64,000 bases of DNA. It comes from Sphingomonas sp. LC-1 (GTDB lineage Bacteria; Pseudomonadota; Alphaproteobacteria; Sphingomonadales; Sphingomonadaceae). Shown here in pieces: positions 37,551 to 45,937 of the stretch (positions are counted from its first letter, which is position 1; each line of letters starts with the position of its first letter). Where the stretch lies: contig NZ_JANZXB010000004.1 of NCBI RefSeq assembly GCF_025371035.1, positions 124,001-188,000 on the forward strand, given 5' to 3'. The notes under the pieces are model-generated. The model saw only the letters and a program-made list of their open reading frames with translations. It was not told where the DNA came from and did no database searches. The position numbers and the translations under genes were made by a program.

Positions 37551-39737
37551 TCATCCCTCGATCCTCGAGAAATCCGCCACCATATGCACCGCGGCCCGGA
37601 CGCGGGCGAGCAGCGCGAGGCGCGCGATACGCTTGGCCGGATCGGCGTCGTTGACGGTGACATCGTCGAAGAACCGGTCGATCGGCGCGCGAAGCGAGGC
37701 GAGCGCGGCCATCGCGGCCTCGAAATCCTCGGCCTTCACCGCTTGCGCAGCCTTGGGCTCGGCCGCGTCGAGCGCGGCGATCAGATCGGCCTCGGCGGGT
37801 TCGGGCGTGTAGGTCGGCGCGGTCCAGCGCTGGTCGCCCTCGACGCCTTCCTTCTTCAGAATGTTCGCGGCGCGCTTAAACCCGGCGAGCAGGTTGGTGC
37901 CGTCGTCGGTGGTGACGAAGGCCTGCAGCGCACGGACACGGGCGAGCAGGCGGACGAGATCGTCCTCGCCGCCGAGCGCGAACACCGCGTCGATCAGGTC
38001 GTGACGGACGCCTGCTTCGCGTTGCTGGACCTTCAGGCGGTCGGCGAAGAAGCCTGCCAATGCCGGCAAGCCCAACAAAACGTTCGTTCGAGTGTACGCG
38101 CCCGGCCCCGTGATGCTGGCGGGATCAGCCACATACGGGGTCTTCGACACGAAACCATGTCTAATCAGTTCTTCAGCTTTACATGCAGAACGATACGGCT
38201 CATCCAAAACCTGATCGATGATTGGTTTTGCTGATGCAGCCATAACTCTGGCCATCTGCATTCGAAGACCGTTGACTTGGATAAGTCGCAAAATTGCCAA
38301 TGCTGCTCGACGGATAGCGAATGGATCCTTGGATCCCGTAGGCTGCTCACCTACTGCAAAGAAGGCGACGAGGGTATCCAGCTTATCCGCCAGCGCCACG
38401 GCCACCGTTACCGGCGCAGTGGGAACATCATCCCCCTGCCCGACTGGCTTATAGTGATCGCGAATAGCTTCGGCGACACGCGGGTCTTCGCCCTGTGCGG
38501 CGGCGTAGTAGCCGCCCATCAGGCCCTGCAATTCGGGGAACTCACCGACCATCCCGGTGACGAGGTCGGCCTTGGCCAGTTCCGCCGCACGGCGCGCGAG
38601 TGCCGGGTCGCAGTTTGGCACGATGCCCTCGCTCGCCAGCCATTCGGCCAGCTTGGCCACCCGCTCCACCTTGTCGGCGACGGTGCCGAGCTTCTCGTGG
38701 AAAACGATCTTTTCCAGCTTGGGCCACAGATCGTCGAGCTTGGTCTTCAGGTCGGTCTCGTAGAAGAAGCGCGCGTCGGACAGGCGGGCGGCGAGCACCT
38801 TGCCATTGCCCTCGACGATCTTCGCGCCGCCATCACTCGCCTCGATATTGGCGGTGCAGACGAAGGCGTTCGCCAGCCTCCCGTCGGCCGAGCGGCAGAC
38901 GAAATACTTCTGGTTCACCCGCGCGGTCAACTGGATGACTTCCGGCGGCACGTCGAGATAGGCTTCGTCGAAGCGGCCGAGCAGCGGCACCGGCCATTCG
39001 GTCAGCCCGGCATTCTCGGCGACCAACCCTTCGTCCTCGACCAGTTCCAATCCGGCCTCGGCGGTTAGCGCCGACGCGCGATCGCGAATGATCGCGGCGC
39101 GCTCGTCCTGATCGACCAGCACCTTGGCGGCGCGGAGCTGTTCGACATAGGTGTCCGCGCCGGTCAACACGGTCTCGGCAGGCGCGTGGAAGCGATGACC
39201 GCGCGTGACATTGCCGCTGGCGATCCCGGCGATCTCGAACGGCACCACCTCGCCGCCGAACAGCGCGACGATGGCGTGCAGCGGCCGGACCCAACGCATC
39301 GACTCGGTCGAGGTCGATTCCGCACCCCAGCGCATCGACTTGGGCCAGGGGAAGGCGCGGACGATCGCGGGGATCGCCTCTGCCAGAACCTCGGCCGTCG
39401 CGCGGCCCGGCTTTTCGGTGATCGCGAAGAGCACGCCGTCGCGCTCGATCAGTTGCTCGCGCGTCAGTCCGGTCTTGCGGAGAAAGCCCTCCAGCGCCTG
39501 AGGCGGGGCCGACGCACGCGGGCCCTTCACTTCCTCGGACACGGCCTCGGTCGCGGACGGAAGACCCTTGGCGATCAGCGCCAGGCGGCGCGGGCCCGCA
39601 TAGGTGACGACCTCACCCGCCGACAGACCGGCCTTGGCGAGTTCGGCGGCGAACAGCTTGGCGAGGTTCTCGCGCGCGCCCGCCTGCATTCGGGCGGGGA
39701 TTTCTTCGGAGCGGAGTTCGAGCAGAAAATCGGTCAT
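37551..39737 (-). CDS. glyS: Glycyl-tRNA synthetase beta subunit
   Basis: A 728-residue subunit of the bacterial alpha2-beta2 glycyl-tRNA synthetase. [18 protein letters not shown] is the family N-terminus; WPKSMRW, RGHRFHAP and GEFPELQGLMGGYYA and SKDPFAIRRAALAI are expected motifs. The start at 39737 overlaps the glyQ stop (ATGA). The segment at 38161-38340 (about residues 466-526) is only 84/180 G+C by my count, far below the rest of the gene, yet the frame stays open and the protein runs full length. This looks like a recombined block. Residues there (IDQVLDEPYRSACKAEELIR) lie in the normally variable helical part after the HD-like domain. Confidence 0.95.
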   Translation of the reverse strand: MTDFLLELRSEEIPARMQAGARENLAKLFAAELAKAGLSAGEVVTYAGPRRLALIAKGLPSATEAVSEEVKGPRASAPPQALEGFLRKTGLTREQLIERDGVLFAITEKPGRATAEVLAEAIPAIVRAFPWPKSMRWGAESTSTESMRWVRPLHAIVALFGGEVVPFEIAGIASGNVTRGHRFHAPAETVLTGADTYVEQLRAAKVLVDQDERAAIIRDRASALTAEAGLELVEDEGLVAENAGLTEWPVPLLGRFDEAYLDVPPEVIQLTARVNQKYFVCRSADGRLANAFVCTANIEASDGGAKIVEGNGKVLAARLSDARFFYETDLKTKLDDLWPKLEKIVFHEKLGTVADKVERVAKLAEWLASEGIVPNCDPALARRAAELAKADLVTGMVGEFPELQGLMGGYYAAAQGEDPRVAEAIRDHYKPVGQGDDVPTAPVTVAVALADKLDTLVAFFAVGEQPTGSKDPFAIRRAALAILRLIQVNGLRMQMARVMAASAKPIIDQVLDEPYRSACKAEELIRHGFVSKTPYVADPASITGPGAYTRTNVLLGLPALAGFFADRLKVQQREAGVRHDLIDAVFALGGEDDLVRLLARVRALQAFVTTDDGTNLLAGFKRAANILKKEGVEGDQRWTAPTYTPEPAEADLIAALDAAEPKAAQAVKAEDFEAAMAALASLRAPIDRFFDDVTVNDADPAKRIARLALLARVRAAVHMVADFSRIEG

Positions 39738-40624
39738 CACGCGGCCCAGCCGTTCTTGTCCATCCAGGCGCCGCACGCGCCCTTCGCCAGATCGCGGACG
39801 CGGCCCATATAGGCCTGGCGCTCCGCCACCGAGATCACGCCGCGCGCCTGCAGCAAGTTGAAGGTGTGGCTGGCCTTGATCGCCTGTTCATAGGCGGGGA
39901 TGGGCAGCTTGGCCTCCAGACAGCGTTCGCACTCGGCCGCCGCCTTACGGAAGGCGTCGAACAGCGTCTCGGTGTCGGCCACCTCGAAATTCCAGGTCGA
40001 CATTTGCTTCTCGTTTTCGAGAAACACGTCGCCGTAGCTCACGCCCGCATCGTTGAAGCGCAGGTCATAGACGTTGTCGACGTCCTGAATGTACATGGCC
40101 AGACGCTCGAGCCCATAGGTCAGCTCGCCCGCGACCGGCTTCATGTCGTAACCGCCCATCTGCTGGAAATAGGTGAACTGGGTCACCTCCATCCCGTCGC
40201 ACCAGACTTCCCAGCCCAGGCCCCAGGCGCCCAGGGTCGGGCTTTCCCAATCGTCCTCGACGAAGCGGATGTCGTGCTTGGCCATGTCCACGCCGATCGC
40301 GGCGAGGCTGCCCAGATACAGGTCCTGCAGGTCGGCGGGCGAGGGCTTCAGGATCACCTGATACTGGTAATAATGCTGGAGCCGGTTGGGATTCTCGCCA
40401 TAGCGGCCATCGGTCGGGCGGCGGCAGGGCTGGACGAAGGCGGCGTTCCACGAATCCGGACCCAGCGCGCGCAGCGTGGTCGCGGGGTGAAAGGTGCCCG
40501 CCCCCATCTCCATGTCATAGGGTTGCAGGATCACGCATCCGCGCTCGCTCCAATAATCATGGAGGGTGAGGATCATGCGCTGGAAGGAAAGTGGTCCTTC
40601 CGGGGGTCCGTTCCGGGTCAGCAT
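39737..40624 (-). CDS. glyQ: Glycyl-tRNA synthetase alpha subunit
   Basis: A 295-residue class II catalytic subunit that activates glycine and charges tRNA-Gly together with Gly[39 protein letters not shown]-like sequence (quoted in part) and [18 protein letters not shown] are near-invariant. The ATG at 40624 adds about a dozen residues before the LSFQR motif where other family members begin; no nearer start codon exists in frame. It overlaps glyS by four bases. Its upstream gap (40625-40822) is shared with the divergent HTH gene. Confidence 0.97.
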   Translation of the reverse strand: MLTRNGPPEGPLSFQRMILTLHDYWSERGCVILQPYDMEMGAGTFHPATTLRALGPDSWNAAFVQPCRRPTDGRYGENPNRLQHYYQYQVILKPSPADLQDLYLGSLAAIGVDMAKHDIRFVEDDWESPTLGAWGLGWEVWCDGMEVTQFTYFQQMGGYDMKPVAGELTYGLERLAMYIQDVDNVYDLRFNDAGVSYGDVFLENEKQMSTWNFEVADTETLFDAFRKAAAECERCLEAKLPIPAYEQAIKASHTFNLLQARGVISVAERQAYMGRVRDLAKGACGAWMDKNGWAA

Positions 40625-40713
40625 AACGCGGCAGGCTTTGGCTCATGCCCCCTTCGCGGTCAAGGCAAGCCGCCGCGCCCGCTATGCCGCCAGTCAGCCA
40701 AGCATGATATTTT

Positions 40714-40794
40714 GTCAGGTCTTGTTGACATGGTCACGACTCACTGTCACTTTGTCATGGTCACCTGACATTCCGTCATGCACGGGTGACAAAG
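40714..40794 (+). promoter_or_regulatory. Cluster of GTCA/TGAC half-sites upstream of the HTH gene
   Basis: About nine GTCA or TGAC tetramers occur in 80 bp, including the exact inverted pair CTTTGTCA (40750-40757) and TGACAAAG (40787-40794), and the run CTGTCACTTTGTCATGGTCA. A TTGACA hexamer at 40725-40730 could be a -35 element. The array lies 29 bp before the HTH start and also upstream of the divergent glyQ. It is a good candidate operator for the neighbouring regulator (inference). Confidence 0.55.
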
Positions 40795-40822
40795 GGAGGT
40801 TGCCATGCAAGAGGAGGTGGAC

Positions 40823-41026
40823 ATGAAAAATCGCCTCAAGGTGCTGCGCGCCGAACGCAACTGGAGCCAGGCGGAACTCGCCGGGCGGCTGGACGTGTCG
40901 CGGCAGGCCGTCAACGCCATCGAAACGGGGAAATACGACCCCTCGCTGCCGCTCGCCTTTCGCATCGGCCGCCTGTTCGACATGCCCATCGAGGAGATTT
41001 TCGATGACGAGCATCATGGTGAGTGA
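40823..41026 (+). CDS. XRE-family HTH transcriptional regulator
   Basis: A 67-residue, single-domain DNA-binding protein of the Cro/CI type. MKNRLKVLRAERNWSQAELAG, VSRQAVNAIETGKYDPSLPLAFRI (in parts) and MPIEEIFDDE match the small YozG/PbsX-like regulators. The start at 40823 has an excellent GAGGAGGTGG ribosome site; an ATG at 40805 would add six residues and remove that site. The stop overlaps the next gene by 23 bp. In related loci such regulators sit ahead of small membrane-protein genes with DUF-type names; the regulated signal is unknown. Possibly autoregulates through the GTCA cluster upstream. Confidence 0.92.
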   Translation: MKNRLKVLRAERNWSQAELAGRLDVSRQAVNAIETGKYDPSLPLAFRIGRLFDMPIEEIFDDEHHGE

Positions 41027-41450
41027 AGCCGCCGGATGGGGCGAGAGCCGCGAGGCCGCGCGTACGACGCGCCGGAAGCGACGGCGAATGCTGCTGGTCG
41101 CCGTGGCGATCCTGCTCGTGGTCGGCCTGCCGTTTCTGGAAGGGTTTATCGACGGGTTGTTCCATCTTCCCCGCGTATCCGCGCCACGGCCCCTGGCCCA
41201 GATCACAGCGGCCGTCATCCTGATCCTCGGGGGCATCGTGACGTGGCGCAACTGGCGCGAAACCGACGAAATGCAACGGCGGCTGGCAATCGAGACATGG
41301 GCCGCGATCGGACTGGCCAACTTCGTCCTGCACCCGGTGCTGACGATCATCGGCGCGCAGATGCATCAGGCGGATTTCGAAGACTCCAGTTGGGGCATCG
41401 CGATCCTGATCGGCCTGGCCTTCTATTTCGTCCGGCGGGTGCGGTCATGA
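41004..41450 (+). CDS. Small integral membrane protein of the HTH module
   Basis: A 148-residue membrane protein with about four helices (near residues 29-47, 65-82, 100-118, 128-144). The N-terminus is strongly basic (RTTRRKRRR), so it should face the cytoplasm. TWRNWRETDEMQRRLAIETWAA (in part) between helices 2 and 3 is reminiscent of DUF-type proteins that accompany XRE regulators. The start at 41004 is preceded by AGGAG eight bases upstream, inside the HTH gene; a second ATG at 41016 is possible. It overlaps the HTH gene and the next gene, so the four genes form one translational unit. Function unknown. Confidence 0.8.
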   Translation: MTSIMVSEAAGWGESREAARTTRRKRRRMLLVAVAILLVVGLPFLEGFIDGLFHLPRVSAPRPLAQITAAVILILGGIVTWRNWRETDEMQRRLAIETWAAIGLANFVLHPVLTIIGAQMHQADFEDSSWGIAILIGLAFYFVRRVRS

Positions 41451-41638
41451 GCCGTCGTCTGACCCGCGCAGTCATCGGGAGCGGCATCGCGCTGTCGCTG
41501 CTCGGTTGGGGGGCCGGACAGGTGGGCAAGGTCACGCTCGACACGCTTCGTCCCAACATCCGCGCCGCTACCACCGCCGCCCATAGCGCGCGGATGCCCG
41601 CTTTTTCCGTCCATCTTTCTATCGAGGTGCGGCCATGA
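41447..41638 (+). CDS. Very small protein with one hydrophobic segment
   Basis: A 63-residue protein starting MSRRLTRAVIGSG with a hydrophobic stretch (residues 9-25, AVIGSGIALSLLGWGAG) that is either a membrane anchor or an uncleaved export signal. The rest (KVTLDTLRPNIRA) is polar. Both ends use ATGA overlaps with neighbours (41447-41450 and 41635-41638), the best evidence that it is a real gene. No family is recognised. Confidence 0.6.
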   Translation: MSRRLTRAVIGSGIALSLLGWGAGQVGKVTLDTLRPNIRAATTAAHSARMPAFSVHLSIEVRP

Positions 41639-42078
41639 CCGATCTATTCCAACGTGACAGCCGTGGTCCCAGCGAGCGCGCCAATCACCGTCTGGTCGCC
41701 ATCTCGGGCGCCGTCGGCGGCGTCATGGGCTTGTCCATGGCTCTCGTGGCGATCCTTTCCGCCCCGGCGGGAATGAAGCCCAGCACATTGAACATGTGGA
41801 CGTCGCCATTGCCGCTCTGGTTCGCGATCCTCATGGCACTGATGTGGGGCGTCGTGGTGCCGATCATTTCCTGGCGCTGGCACCGGGTGGTCGATGAGCA
41901 TGAGAGCCGCGCCTATCGCGACGGCGCGCTGGCGGCCTTCTATGTCGTCGGCCTGGGCGCCCCTGTCTGGTGGTTCCTGTGGCGCGGCGGCGTGCTGCCG
42001 CCCCTTCAGGTCGAGTGGGTCTACGGTGCCCTGATGGCCACCTGCGGCATCGTATGGATGTGGCGCAAATACGTCTGA
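41635..42078 (+). CDS. Small integral membrane protein, last gene of the HTH module
   Basis: A 147-residue protein with about four helices (near residues 21-45, 57-78, 95-112, 125-141). A WHRVVDEHESRAYRDGALAAFY (in part) loop lies between helices 2 and 3, comparable in position to the WRETDEMQRRLAIETW loop of the gene at 41004. The two may be distant relatives or partners. Overlaps the preceding gene by four bases. Followed after 53 bp by the TraB/GumN gene. Function unknown. Confidence 0.78.
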   Translation: MTDLFQRDSRGPSERANHRLVAISGAVGGVMGLSMALVAILSAPAGMKPSTLNMWTSPLPLWFAILMALMWGVVVPIISWRWHRVVDEHESRAYRDGALAAFYVVGLGAPVWWFLWRGGVLPPLQVEWVYGALMATCGIVWMWRKYV

Positions 42079-42131
42079 TCTTCCGACCCCTTCTCCCATC
42101 CGGCCCCTTCCCTTTCCGAAAGCCCGATCCC

Positions 42132-43031
42132 ATGAAGACGATCATGAAAGCCGCCCTCACCTCGCTCGCGCTGATGCTGGCGCTACCCGCCTGCGCGCAG
42201 AGCAAGCCCGCCCAGGCCCCCAATGACGCCGATCCCGCGCTCTGGGTGGTCAAGGATGCCGATACGACCATTTATCTGTTCGGCACCATCCATGTGCTGA
42301 AGCCCGGCCTGAGCTGGTTCGACGAGGCGGTGAAGACCGCCTTCGACAAGTCCGACCAGCTGATGCTGGAGATGGTGCAGCCCGACCCGGCGACGATGCA
42401 GCAGATCGTCCTCAAGAACGGCATCGTCGCCACCGGCCCGACCCTGACCGAGCAGTTGCCCGCCGACAAGCGCGGCGCCTATCTGAAGGCGATGACCGAT
42501 GCGGGCCTACCACCCCAGGCGTTCGACCGGATGAAGCCTTGGCTGGCGGGCGTCACCCTGTCGCTCGCGCCGATCCAGAAGCTGGGCTATGATCCCAAGA
42601 ACGGGCCGGAAGCCGTGCTGGCCGATGCGGCCAAAGCGGCGAACAAGCCGGTTGCGGGACTGGAGACCGCCGAGCAGCAGATCGGCTTTTTCAACGGCCT
42701 GTCGCAAAAGGCACAGATCGAGTTCCTGACCTCGACGGTCGAAGATCTGCCCAAGGCGGGTGAGGAAATGGCCGAGATGGTCGACGAATGGGCCAAGGGC
42801 GATCCTGATGCGCTGGCGCGTACCATGAACGAAAGCCTGAAGGACTCGCCCGAGGTCGCCAAGACGCTGCTGACCGACCGCAACGCGCGCTGGGCGACGT
42901 GGATCAAGGAGCGGATGGCCAAGCCCGGCACCATCTTCATCGCGGTCGGCGCGGGCCATCTGGCAGGCAATGACAGCGTCCAGGCGCAGCTCGCCAAACA
43001 GGGGATCAAGGCGCAGCGGATCGCCTATTGA
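42132..43031 (+). CDS. TraB/GumN-family lipoprotein
   Basis: A 299-residue protein of the TraB/GumN (PrgY) family. The signal peptide with LALPAC suggests lipidation at about residue 18. The family hallmark is ADTTIYLFGTIHVLKPGLSWF (in part: LFGTIHVL), with a GTIH motif, and near the C-terminus FIAVGAGHLAGNDSVQAQL, with a GxGH motif; the two histidines and acidic residues (LMLEMVQPD) resemble a putative metalloprotease site of the family. Some relatives are proposed proteases or pheromone-inhibitors. It starts at 42132 (MKTIMKAAL); a longer frame overlapping the membrane gene is unlikely. Confidence 0.88.
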   Translation: MKTIMKAALTSLALMLALPACAQSKPAQAPNDADPALWVVKDADTTIYLFGTIHVLKPGLSWFDEAVKTAFDKSDQLMLEMVQPDPATMQQIVLKNGIVATGPTLTEQLPADKRGAYLKAMTDAGLPPQAFDRMKPWLAGVTLSLAPIQKLGYDPKNGPEAVLADAAKAANKPVAGLETAEQQIGFFNGLSQKAQIEFLTSTVEDLPKAGEEMAEMVDEWAKGDPDALARTMNESLKDSPEVAKTLLTDRNARWATWIKERMAKPGTIFIAVGAGHLAGNDSVQAQLAKQGIKAQRIAY

Positions 43032-43039
43032 TCTCCAAA

Positions 43040-43072
43040 GCCGCCCGCTCCCCCGAACGGGCGGCCCGTTTC
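43040..43072 (+). terminator. Hairpin after the TraB/GumN gene
   Basis: GCCGCCCG (43040-43047) and CGGGCGGC (43058-43065) form an 8-bp stem followed by CCGTTTCGTC. It lies nine bases past the stop codon and five bases before the end of the convergent gene. The T-run is poor. Confidence 0.5.
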
Positions 43073-43076
43073 GTCG

Positions 43077-44219
43077 TCAGCTCTTCGTCGTTTCCATGCG
43101 GGTGAGATCCAGTATCTCGACACCCATGGGGCCTGTCGCCTGGCGGACCAGCGACCCCGCTGGGGTTTCCATCTTGGCCCGGCGGGTCAACCGCTCGATC
43201 CGGTAGACTCCCGGCTGACCCTCGGCCAAGGTGACGGGAGCGTAGCGGCGGCTGGCGATCCACTGGACGTACGGATCGGCCCAGCCCCGACTGCGGGTGC
43301 CGCGCAATATCTCGACATCGGTCACGCGCCCATCGGGTCGCACCATATAGCCGACATCCACCCAACGCACCGGCGCACCGCCCGACGACCAGACCCCGCG
43401 TTCCGGCTCACCGAAGGTCCGGCGCATCTCGGCGGCGGCCATGTCGGCCGATTGCGGCATGGGCGACGTGGTCAGCAGCATCGGCGGCTCGTTCGACCCG
43501 GTGCGTAACGTCGCGACGAGCTGGTCGATCGCCGCATCATCGCCCGTCAGCGCGGCGATCCGAGCGGTCAGGACGGCACGCACGGCCCCCACCACGGGAT
43601 CGTTCTGGCCGTAGGTCCCGATCGCCGCCAGTTCCCGCTGTGCCTGCCCCGCATCGCGCTCCATCACATAAACGGCGACCCGACGAAGACCGGCGATCGC
43701 GGCCAACCGCGTCTCGCCCTGCGCGACATAGCGACGCCGGGCGCTGTCATAGCTGCTCATCGCTTGGCGCCGGTTGCCGCGCTCCAGCCAACTGTCGCCC
43801 AGCAGGATCGGCAGGATGCGGGCCTGGGTGTCGTCCGCCGCCAGATTCGTGCGGATGACGCCCGCCTGCCCCACGATATCGGCACGATAGGCGTCCATGT
43901 CGCCGAGATGGCGATTGACGGTCGCGCTCGCCTCGTACAATGCCGCCACATGCCGGGGATATTGGTCCGCCGCATGGCGGTTGCGCGCGATCGAGCGGTC
44001 CAGCGCCGTGCGCGCCTGGCGATACCGGCCCTGCCCGAATTTCGCCTCCGCCAGGGCCATGGTCAGGCGAACATCGTCCGGCACCGCGCACCCCCTTGTC
44101 AGGCAGTTGGACAGGGCCCGCTCGGCCCGCTCGCCGCGCACAACGATATCGGGCGCGGGCGGGACCTCGCCCCCGGATACGGCCTGCGCCAGCATCATCC
44201 ACAAAGCCCCGACAAACAT
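43077..44219 (-). CDS. TPR-like protein with a TonB-type C-terminal domain
   Basis: A 380-residue secreted or envelope protein. The N-terminus has a hydrophobic leader ([17 protein letters not shown]). Residues 40-230 are helical repeats of TPR type ([40 protein letters not shown]). The C-terminal part has [21 protein letters not shown] and [17 protein letters not shown], which resembles the TonB C-terminal fold that presents a periplasmic domain. No long proline-rich spanner or clear membrane anchor as in a true TonB is visible. It may be an energy-transducer-like or scaffold protein. Unnamed; function inferred from fold only. Confidence 0.7.
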   Translation of the reverse strand: MFVGALWMMLAQAVSGGEVPPAPDIVVRGERAERALSNCLTRGCAVPDDVRLTMALAEAKFGQGRYRQARTALDRSIARNRHAADQYPRHVAALYEASATVNRHLGDMDAYRADIVGQAGVIRTNLAADDTQARILPILLGDSWLERGNRRQAMSSYDSARRRYVAQGETRLAAIAGLRRVAVYVMERDAGQAQRELAAIGTYGQNDPVVGAVRAVLTARIAALTGDDAAIDQLVATLRTGSNEPPMLLTTSPMPQSADMAAAEMRRTFGEPERGVWSSGGAPVRWVDVGYMVRPDGRVTDVEILRGTRSRGWADPYVQWIASRRYAPVTLAEGQPGVYRIERLTRRAKMETPAGSLVRQATGPMGVEILDLTRMETTKS

Positions 44220-44395
44220 GGCATGCTCCCCATACCGTGATCGTTATGGGGAGCATGCGGGATGCGCCCCCAAGGCGCAAGCGCCCCCGCCTTGCTTTTC
44301 GGCCGCATCCCAGCTATGCGCCGCCGCTTCCGGTCATGGTCATCCCTGGAGGCGTGGTCGGAAGCCTATATCCATTTTGTTTCGGAGTTACTGGA

Positions 44396-45004
44396 ATGAG
44401 CGACACCCTTACGCTCGCCGCCGAGACGCGCGATCAGGTTGGCAAGGGAGCCTCCCGTTCGCTGCGTCGTGAAGGCCGCGTCCCCGCCGTGATCTATGGT
44501 CAGAACAAGGCCGCCGCGTCGATCCATCTCGAAGAGAAGGCCCTCGTCAAGGCGCTGATGACCGGCCATTTCTTCACCTCGGTCATCATGGTGGACGGCC
44601 AGCGCACGCTGGCGAAGGACGTCGCGTTCCATCCGGTTTCGGACCGCCCGCTGCACGTCGACTTCCTGCGCATCGGCGAGCATGAGACCGTCACCGTCGC
44701 CGTTCCGGTCGTCTTCACCGACGAAGAAGAGAGCCGTGGCATCAAGCAGGGCGGTGTCCTGAACATCACCCGTCACGAGATCGAGATCGTCGTCGACGCC
44801 GCCGACATCCCCGCCGAGATCACCATCTCGCTCAAGGGTCTGGAAGTCGGCGACTCGATCCACATCTCGGACGTGAAGCTGCCCAAGGGTGCGACTCCGG
44901 CGATCGACGACCGCGACTTCGCGATCGCGACCATCGTTCCGCCGACGGTCCCGACCGCTGCGGACGACGCCGATGCGGCTGCCGAAGGTTCGGAAGAGGC
45001 CTGA
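44396..45004 (+). CDS. rplY: 50S ribosomal protein L25 (general stress protein Ctc type)
   Basis: A 202-residue ribosomal protein that binds 5S rRNA. The N-terminal L25 domain ([17 protein letters not shown], about residues 22-38) is followed by the TL5/CTC C-terminal domain with [21 protein letters not shown] and an acidic tail ([13 protein letters not shown]). The start at 44396 follows the TACTGGA stretch; weak ribosome site. In many relatives pth lies directly downstream, but here the gene is followed by a terminator and an unrelated gene. The 108-bp region upstream, between it and the divergent TPR gene, would hold both promoters. Confidence 0.95.
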   Translation: MSDTLTLAAETRDQVGKGASRSLRREGRVPAVIYGQNKAAASIHLEEKALVKALMTGHFFTSVIMVDGQRTLAKDVAFHPVSDRPLHVDFLRIGEHETVTVAVPVVFTDEEESRGIKQGGVLNITRHEIEIVVDAADIPAEITISLKGLEVGDSIHISDVKLPKGATPAIDDRDFAIATIVPPTVPTAADDADAAAEGSEEA

Positions 45005-45044
45005 TCCGGCCTCCCTTTCCCCTTCGGGCAAGCGAACGAAAATC

Positions 45045-45077
45045 AGGGCAGGCGGCGGTGACGCCCCTGCCCTTTTT
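45045..45077 (+). terminator. Intrinsic terminator after rplY
   Basis: AGGGCAGG (45045-45052) pairs with CCTGCCCT (45066-45073), followed by TTTTT. It lies 41 bases beyond the stop codon. Confidence 0.8.
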
Positions 45078-45181
45078 CATGTCTGTCGCATTTTCTCACC
45101 GCTCGATTGGCACGAGAGGATCGCGGGCTGGCGATGGTGAGCGCCCCATCACTTCCCTTTCCTTTGTTCGATGGGGAGCAT

Positions 45182-45219
45182 GAGAAAGGGGCCGCCGGAC
45201 CCCAAGATCCGACGGCCCC
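45182..45219 (-). terminator. Intrinsic terminator after the EF-hand gene
   Basis: On the minus strand GGGGCCGTCGGA pairs with TCCGGCGGCCCC (one G-T pair) and is followed by TTTCTC. It lies 55 bases beyond the EF-hand stop at 45274. Confidence 0.75.
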
Positions 45220-45273
45220 GCTCATCCCCGCTCGGGGAATAGGTCGGAACGGAGGGGAGGTTCCGATCTGGCT

Positions 45274-45723
45274 TCAGCCCTGACCCTGGCTCAGAAAGCC
45301 GGTCAGTTCGGTCTTGGACACGGTCTTGCTCTTGTCCGTATCGGCCTGGGCAAAGGCGGTGCCGACCCACTTCTTGGTCGCGGGCGCATCGGCCTTGGTC
45401 GACGGATCTGTCTGCGACTTCAGCGCGACCATCCACTGGGCGAACTCGGCCTTGCTCAACTGGCCGTTCCCGTCCTTGTCATAGGTCGGGAACTGGGTGT
45501 CCACGACCTGCGCGATCTGACTGCCGGTCGCCTGGACCTGCCCCTGTGCCGGAGTCGCCGCGGCCGGATCGGTAACGGGCTGCGTGGCCTGTGCCGGGTC
45601 CGTCGTGGTTGCGGTCGCATCCTGTGCGGGTGCCGGTGAGGTTTGACCTGGCGCCGTCATGGTCTGTGCAAGCACCGGAGCGGACGCCATCATCACGGCG
45701 CCAAGAATAGCATATTTCATCAT
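45274..45723 (-). CDS. Exported EF-hand calcium-binding protein
   Basis: A 149-residue protein with a signal peptide (MKYAILGAVMMASAPVLA; the first two codons are both ATG) followed by an Ala/Pro/Thr/Gln-rich linker (about residues 22-70). Two EF-hand loops follow: DKDGNGQLSKAEF (about residue 80) and DTDKSKTVSKTEL (about residue 132), with the acidic positions needed to bind calcium. It is probably periplasmic or secreted. The partner is unknown; EF-hand proteins of this type are common in sphingomonads and their role is often unclear. Its leader is adjacent to an AT-richer stretch. Confidence 0.85.
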   Translation of the reverse strand: MMKYAILGAVMMASAPVLAQTMTAPGQTSPAPAQDATATTTDPAQATQPVTDPAAATPAQGQVQATGSQIAQVVDTQFPTYDKDGNGQLSKAEFAQWMVALKSQTDPSTKADAPATKKWVGTAFAQADTDKSKTVSKTELTGFLSQGQG

Positions 45724-45862
45724 CTCGTCTCTCCCTTACTCTGGTCGATCGATGATTACGAAGATTGGAAAAGCATCTTCATCGTTAGAGATACGTTCCC
45801 AAACTCCATTTTGCCATATGGGAATGACGTCATCGGATTTGAAGGCTCGGCTCGTCCCTGCT

Positions 45863-45916
45863 AACGGCACGGCACACCGTGATTCCGAGAGGGAGTGCAC
45901 GGTAAGCCGTGCCGTT
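45863..45916 (+). promoter_or_regulatory. Hairpin in the purB 5' region
   Basis: AACGGCACGGC (45863-45873) and GCCGTGCCGTT (45906-45916) are exact inverted copies; ACCGTG and CACGGT add a second stem inside. The 54-base structure ends 21 bases before the purB start. It may be a transcription attenuator or leader structure; no T-run follows. Confidence 0.5.
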
Positions 45917-45937
45917 TCCACGACCTGAGGTACCCCG

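Noticed and set aside
45736-45921. A 61-codon minus-strand frame between EF-hand and purB genes
   Set aside because: It begins inside a hairpin, has no ribosome site, and shows no recognisable motif; coding status cannot be supported.
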